A stretch of DNA of 64,000 nt from Porites lobata (Eukaryota; Cnidaria; Anthozoa; Scleractinia; Poritidae): the NCBI GenBank assembly GCA_942486035.1, contig CALNXK010000517.1, forward strand, positions 7,501 to 71,500, given 5' to 3'. The translations under genes were made by a program, and so were the position numbers. Within the stretch, counting starts at the first letter, position 1. Every line of letters begins with the position of its first letter. Of the stretch, positions 58,995-64,000 are shown piece after piece. The notes beneath the pieces are model-generated. The model did not search any database. It saw nothing but the letters and a program-made list of their open reading frames with translations, and was not told the origin of the DNA.

Positions 58995-59512
58995 TAGTCT
59001 CCCACGCAGGCGTTTTTAGGGGAGCTCGTATTTCTTCCCTCTCCACAAACGCCTGCTCAACAGAGGACAACATTCCTTTCCCACGCTTAGCCAATCACGT
59101 TGTACTTTCCAAATTGTGGAAAGTTGACCTTGACCGCAGGGTAACCCGATAATCACGCGATCTGCATGAAACTTTAAGAAACCTTCATGACCTCTAATAA
59201 ATGTTAGTCTCAGAGTGGCAAAAGTAAGATTTACTCAGTCAGTTTTAGAATTCTCTGTGCGCTGCATAACCTTAGCGAACGAAAGAAAAGAAGGAAAAAG
59301 GTAACTCTAGGGTCACGTTCTGGGTCACGTTTTTTCACTATCACGAGCTTATGAGTCATGTTTAGCCTGTCAACACTTTATTTAAAAACCGTTGATTGGT
59401 CACTTACCACGCGAATGCAACAATGGGAAAGGAATGTTGTCCTCTGTTGAGCAGGCGTTTGTGGGGAGGGAAGAAATACGAGCTCCCCTAAAAACGCCTG
59501 CGTGGGAGGCTA
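58995..59512. mobile_element. Foldback MITE present only in the right copy, 9-bp TSD
   Basis: 518 bp with ends TAGTCTCCCACGCAGGCG and inverted TAGCCTCCCACGCAGGCG. The arms are about 100 bp. It is flanked by 9-bp repeats GCCAATTTG (58986-58994 and 59513-59521). The left copy near 3690 has the single site. Mutator-like by target size. Confidence 0.93.
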
Positions 59513-60201
59513 GCCAATTTGTGGCTCATAACTAAAATGCGCGGTAAACCTGCTTAATTTATGCGAAACATGTTCACGCAAGTACCAGTAATGACCTCAC
59601 CACACCATAAGGATAACTCATTAATAAAATGCACAGGAAACGTCTTAATTCATGTGGGTATGCTAAAATGTCAACTTGGCAAAGCAAAACAAAAGGATCA
59701 CGAAGTATGTTCAGGCAATTACTAGTTTAAATTGAATGTTTTTATTAAAGTTCTTGACTACTAAGTTGCAATGGCTATACGACTGAATTAAAATGTAGTC
59801 ATTGCATCTGTATATCACCTCTAATATGTGGGGGTACAGATTACATCATATTACCTCTTGAGTCAGTTGTAATGTGTATCGTGCTGTATATTTTGGTTGG
59901 TTTAGAAAACAAGAGAAGTTCTCTCAAACATCAGCTGGTTTGTAAAATGCGTAAGACAATTAGAAAATGAAAAAAAAGTTAACTTTCACAACAAACACAA
60001 AGTTCACAAAGAAATTAATTTTAGAGTTATTTAATAAAAGGGTCATCTAACAGAACCTTGTTCTGCAATGAAAATTATGGCATCTAACAATCTGGATGGA
60101 AGTGGGGGGGGGTGGGGTCTCTTGGAACTTAAAAATACTGAGGAGAGGGGGGGCTCATCAACAAGTTTTGGAAATCCGGGTGGAATAAGGGATTCCATTG
60201 C

Positions 60202-60220
60202 GGGGGGGGGTGGGGTGGGG
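60202..60220 (+). other. G-quadruplex-capable tract
   Basis: Nine Gs, T, four Gs, T, four Gs. The left copy has only a five-G run at the same place. Confidence 0.7.
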
Positions 60221-61489
60221 CGGAAGGGATGTCGATTTTTCTGGAATAACCCATCCAACCAACCCAGACTGCTGACTAACGTTACACATCTTTTTACCAC
60301 GACTTACTCAATTATTCACCATAAGTTAACCCATGGAAGCACGAAGAAAAACATAAAGCACATAATAAAACTTACGGCTTATGTAATCGCACATTTTTTA
60401 GTTTCTTTTTCAACTTTCACAACTCTCCTTCATTTTATTTTATTGCTTCATCGCGCTTTCAAAACAAGAACACAAACATGACGTCGGGTTGTTGGGTAGA
60501 GCTATAGTCGCATTAAGGACCACTTCGAATAGCCTGCGAACAGCAGACGTATTTCCGGTCGTCGAGAAGTACCGGTTCAACTTCAAGTCTTTAAATTAAA
60601 TAAAGAAAAGGTTAATTAAAAAAAAAGTTGTTGCGCGGTAATTCTTAGTAACGAGAAAATTTGGTCCTTAGTTAGTGTTTTGTAATTTAGTTTTCAATCA
60701 AAGTTTTATAACACCTCTGAGACCTCCTTAACACTATCTTCACAGACTGTCTTCAGAATACGAACGTAAGTGTTATTAGAAACCAAATTCCCTTCCTGGA
60801 AAGGCGTTTGCAGCTGCGATATCGAAATTATAAGTAATTTTGGTTACGAGCTTCGTTTGTTCAAGTGGTACGTTCGTTCACACTTCTACTTCGAAGTTCG
60901 CATAATAATCAGTTTTCTCCAACTCATTAAAACTTGGGTTGAGCTACGCGCCTTGACACCTTTTAATTTCTCTGTTCCAAGTTGAATCAGTTTTAAGTGA
61001 ATTTTACTCACTTACTAACTTAAAACTAAAATCTGTTTCGATAAATCTCGGAAAAATTTCACCATTCTGACTAGCGATTTCAATGCAAAATTTCCACAGT
61101 AGCAGCCGGAAACAGTTCAATTACGGTTTCTTTTGATCCTATATTTATAAACACTCCTAAACACCTATTTTTCGCACATGAATGCTATCGCTCTTGCTTA
61201 AGCACTCTGTAAGCTAGGATATATTCAGTTTTAGTTCTGGTCAAGCTCGTCACTGTTACACAGAAGAAGATTAGACCAAGTTAAACTGTCAAGTCCTGTT
61301 GGTCTATTCCTACAAAATCTGTACCCCCAAACTTACACAGGAAAATGGGAGTGACGAAAATTATAAAAAAAAAACGACAATGAAAATAGGAAATCTGGAT
61401 TTAACTGGTAGCGACATAGCAACAACGTGCCACGCATTCAAACTGCAATATACAAACTACTAGCGTAAATCGCTTTATTATGTATCTGA

Positions 61490-61705
61490 GCGGGCAAGAT
61501 AATCCCATCTGGCCTGCTCAGGATTTTCCGAGTTGGCCCCACGAAAAAAGTCCTCTTTTCGGCCATTATAATGAATCCTTTATTGACCAGCAAGGTTGTT
61601 CGCTCAAGATGGTTAGTTTTTTTTCCTTGTTCATTGTTGCATTTTTATTAACCTGATCAACTTGGCCAATGTTCAGCCATCTTACATATAATGCACACTC
61701 ACTTG
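61490..61705. repeat. Dispersed repeat family, member 3
   Basis: Duplicate of 7215-7425 and distant relative of 24510-24680. Confidence 0.6.
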
Positions 61706-61949
61706 GGAATAAAGTAATATGAAGAGAACAAATTAGGAAAATTAGCATAACGTGCTTATACAGGGAGCTGCTGAAGAATAGGTCTAGTGTACGTGTAAGG
61801 TCTGTGTTTTGTAAACCAACAATTGCAACTAAGAATCTAGTGAAGACACAGCCTTTAAAGAGAAATTAGCGAGACATTCGGAAGAAAAAGCTAATGAAAC
61901 ACAAATAAAATATTTAAATTGCTTCTCGCTGTTGCGAGTAGTTAGTAAA

Positions 61950-62519
61950 ATGGGTATCCTGGCTCAAACTTCGAATTACCAGAAATTCATTAAAAAAACA
62001 AATAAAATCCCAGATTATGCAAGAGAATACAGAAATGATTATCTTTTTATAAGAGGTATTAATAAGGTATGTGAGGATTTTGTAGAGATATTAGGAAGAG
62101 AAGAAATATTTAAAAGTCACCAAGCTGATAGACTTATGAGAAACTTCAATAGATTTTTAAAAGCTCAACAATTAGATTATCTTAATGATACTAGTGAAAT
62201 AAATTTTAAATATGAAGATGTTAAATCAATAGAGAGTTTAGATTTACAATTAAATGATTATATGAATTTATATTATGATCCAGATAGATGTAAGTTTGAT
62301 GAGGAAAAGTATAATAATAATGTGGAAAATGATTTTCCTGGTCTTAAAAGGTTTTTTGAATGTTTTAGTCGATTTAATGATAAAATAAATGTAGATGAAG
62401 TGAGTGAAGAAGATTATTATAAATCACTAATTTACGATAGTGATGATGATGATGATGATGATTATGTGATTAGTGGGTTAGTTAGTGATAGTGATGATAG
62501 TGATAGTGATAGTGATTAA
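61950..62519 (+). CDS. Unknown acidic-tailed protein of the polymerase-bearing element
   Basis: 189 codons from ATG 61950, which is about 13 nt past the edge of the segmental duplication. The codons just upstream belong to or abut the flank, so this ATG is preferred. I do not recognise the protein. It is rich in Asn, Asp, Lys and Tyr, with no membrane segment. The last 30 residues are Asp/Ser runs encoded by GAT/AGT microsatellite-like DNA. The third-position AT bias is like that of the polymerase frame downstream and unlike the host sequence to its left, so both probably belong to one element. Its place in front of a protein-primed polymerase makes a replication or packaging accessory conceivable, but nothing in the sequence shows it. 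Confidence 0.5.
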   Translation: MGILAQTSNYQKFIKKTNKIPDYAREYRNDYLFIRGINKVCEDFVEILGREEIFKSHQADRLMRNFNRFLKAQQLDYLNDTSEINFKYEDVKSIESLDLQLNDYMNLYYDPDRCKFDEEKYNNNVENDFPGLKRFFECFSRFNDKINVDEVSEEDYYKSLIYDSDDDDDDDYVISGLVSDSDDSDSDSD

Positions 62520-62559
62520 TTATAGCTTAAAGTCTTATAATCTAATAATAAGATTATAA

Positions 62560-63110
62560 GACGTAACGTCTAACCAATCAAATGATGGTTTTCAGGGTTC
62601 TCAACCCTTTACAACTGATAAGCAATATCAGAATTTATCTTTGGCAGAATTAAAACATATATTAGAAGAAGAAAAAGAAAGTCTTAAGAAAAATTATAAA
62701 GAATTAGATGAGAAACAAAAATTAATCAAAGATATTAAAAAAATGAAAAAACTTAATGAAAAAGTAAAACAAGGTATTGATATAGTAAAAGAAAGGAAAA
62801 AATCCAAAAGATAACCCGTCAAAACGATGAGTCAGGACCAGAACCCAAAAAGATAAAATCATTTGATGAGTATTTTCAGGAATGTATAGAAAATAAAGAA
62901 TTCCCCGCAGATACTCCTCCTTATTTTCGTGAAGCTCTTGAGAGAGCTATTAAGGAATATCATCAAGGACTTGTAAAAGAAAAATCAGCTTTTGAAAACT
63001 TTATTAATAAGTATATTTTTGAAGGAGATCCTGGTCTTATTCCAATTGAATATTTTAATAAAGTTTATGCAACTTTAAACGATTTTTTTTACATATCATC
63101 GAAATATTAA
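62560..63110 (+). CDS. Two overlapping small ORFs, coiled-coil then unknown
   Basis: An open frame 62560-62814 has no ATG near its start and encodes a Lys/Glu-rich coiled-coil-like segment of about 84 residues. A second frame, open 62781-63110, overlaps it by 34 nt in the -1 phase and continues with 109 codons of similar composition (K-K-I-K-S-F-D-E-Y-F near its start). The overlap contains an A6 run at 62797-62802. This is probably one gene broken by a 1-nt change in that run. Programmed frameshifting is a less likely alternative. Not recognised. Confidence 0.4.
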
Positions 63111-63136
63111 ATTTAGTATGCTTTTTGGTTTGTTTA

Positions 63137-64000
63137 ATGGAACAACAAATACTTAGTAAAACTAAGGGAGTTGTTGGATTAAAAGAAGATAAGGCATACT
63201 TTAACTCAGGGGCACATATTAATCTTGAATCAACAGATGTAGAGAAATTAATTGATAAGTGTGTTAAAAAAATCATTGAAGATTTAGAGGCATACCAAAA
63301 AAACGGAAGTGGATGGTATTTTAAAGAAGTGGTTCAACTTGAAATTCATACTTCTGAGTTTAATCCAATGAATGGGTCATCTTACATTCCTCTTCCAGAT
63401 TGGATATCAGATAAAAAAGCAATAGTTAATATTGAAAACAAAGAAGAGAAATGCTTTATTTGGTGTATACTTAGATATCTTCATCCAAGAAAAGTTAATG
63501 ATACCCGATTAACAGATTTAAAGAAGTATGAGAATTCTCTTAACACCGAAGGAATTAATTTTCCAATGAAATTAAAACATATTTCCAAATTTGAAAAACT
63601 TAACCCATCTCTTCCAGGAATAAATGTTTTTTCAGTTAATGATAACAAAAAGTTTTACCCTTTGAGGATGGCGGAGAAAGATTGTTTAAATACTATTGAC
63701 TTGTTTTTCTATGAACAAGATGGTGCTTCACATTATTCACTAATTAAAAGCTTTACTCGTTTGGTTGAATCGCAAATAACTTCAAGTAAGAGTGGTTCAT
63801 TTTATATTTGTAAGAAATGCTTTACTCATTTTACTAAGTATGAATTATTACAAAAACACATTACATATTGTTCATCGAATGAAACAGTTTCTGTGAAAAT
63901 GCCGCCACAAAACACGATGTTAGGTTTTAAAAATTACCACAAACAGTTGCCAATTCCTTTTGTAGTTTATGCAGATTTTGAATGCTTTACTAAACCAATA
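63137..64000 (+). CDS. Protein-primed family B DNA polymerase, N-terminal part (Polinton/virus-like)
   Basis: The frame is open from ATG 63137 to the window edge (288 codons) and incomplete. It has the N-terminal layout of polymerases carried by Polinton/Maverick-type and related virus-like elements of invertebrates. In order: a segment with Y-I-P-L-P-D-W-I and K-C-F-I-W-C-I-L-R, an F-P-M-K-L-K-H-I-S-K-F-E segment, an H-Y-S-L-I-K-S-F-T segment, a Cys2-His-Cys zinc finger (I-C-K-K-C...H...C), then V-V-Y-A-D-F-E, which is exonuclease motif I (D-x-E). Polymerase motifs would lie beyond 64000. No integrase or capsid gene is visible, so element type and completeness are open. The first codons may be upstream of the true start. 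Confidence 0.75.
   Translation, partial: MEQQILSKTKGVVGLKEDKAYFNSGAHINLESTDVEKLIDKCVKKIIEDLEAYQKNGSGWYFKEVVQLEIHTSEFNPMNGSSYIPLPDWISDKKAIVNIENKEEKCFIWCILRYLHPRKVNDTRLTDLKKYENSLNTEGINFPMKLKHISKFEKLNPSLPGINVFSVNDNKKFYPLRMAEKDCLNTIDLFFYEQDGASHYSLIKSFTRLVESQITSSKSGSFYICKKCFTHFTKYELLQKHITYCSSNETVSVKMPPQNTMLGFKNYHKQLPIPFVVYADFECFTKPI

Larger units (their letters stand above)
55354..61936. repeat. Right copy of the segmental duplication
   Basis: Colinear with 1-7667, same orientation, 55353 bp to the right at its start. Unique features: four extra 75-bp stem repeats and the 58995-59512 insertion. It lacks the inserts 2084-2434 and 5594-7137. It ends at about 61936, where the coding sequence of another element begins. 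Confidence 0.95.
59522..61936. other. Remaining right duplication copy, no gene
   Basis: Matches 3693-7667 minus the 5594-7137 insert. It contains a G-rich tract (60100-60240), a TAGCCTGCGAACAGCAG fragment (60532) and the dispersed repeat at 61490-61705. Small insertions and deletions relative to the left copy occur near 60075, 60190, 60345 and 60620. Confidence 0.6.

Noticed and set aside
62797..62802. Programmed -1 frameshift site between the two small ORFs
   Set aside because: The A6 run is preceded by G, not a canonical X-XXY-YYZ heptamer, and no pseudoknot was evident. A 1-nt run-length change explains it more simply.

Overview
The window looks like repeat-rich genomic DNA from a marine invertebrate, most likely a cnidarian and probably a stony coral. 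This is an inference. It rests on GT-AG introns and genes without operon structure, a TPR/CHAT-type CHAT domain (a family expanded in cnidarians), DIRS-like, BEL/Pao, Penelope-like, Crypton-like and Polinton-like elements side by side, and many short inverted-repeat elements (MITEs). Few host genes are present and most recognisable coding sequence belongs to mobile elements.

Layout. Positions 1-7667 and 55354-61936 are two direct copies of one segment about 55.35 kb apart. Each carries, on the minus strand, a single-exon type II membrane protein resembling a glycosyltransferase. The right copy is open (549 codons) and has five 75-bp in-frame repeats in its stem. The left copy has one repeat and several 1-nt indels. 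The two copies act as each other's empty sites, so insertions can be placed to the base: a three-deep nest of elements at 1564-2810, a 1.5-kb TIR element at 5594-7137 (left copy only) and a 518-bp element at 58995-59512 (right copy only).

8496-13315 is a 4.8-kb inverted structure. It has 38-bp terminal inverted repeats, then opposed arrays of a 56-bp minisatellite, around a 1.5-kb core without a recognisable gene. 14.7-21.5 kb holds MITE and foldback repeats and no supported gene. 21.5-23.1 kb is a truncated DIRS-like retroelement (gag and start of RT). 28.6-30.5 kb is a spliced Crypton-like tyrosine recombinase gene broken by a MITE. 33.7-34.4 kb is a CHAT-domain exon. 35560-42928 is a full-length but decayed BEL/Pao retrotransposon with 5-bp target duplications. 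45.3 kb has a probable exon, 47.9-48.8 kb a 225-231-bp tandem repeat, 49.7-50.6 kb a LINE fragment and 53.9-55.07 kb a Penelope-like element.

At the right edge, directly after the duplication breakpoint (61937), an AT-rich stretch begins with a 189-codon unknown ORF and small ORFs. It then enters the N-terminal part of a protein-primed family B DNA polymerase of Polinton/virus-like type that runs off the window.

There is little cooperation between genes to describe. Apart from the glycosyltransferase-like and CHAT genes, the window is a layered record of insertions. Many frame breaks fall in homopolymer runs, so some apparent pseudogenes may be consensus errors.
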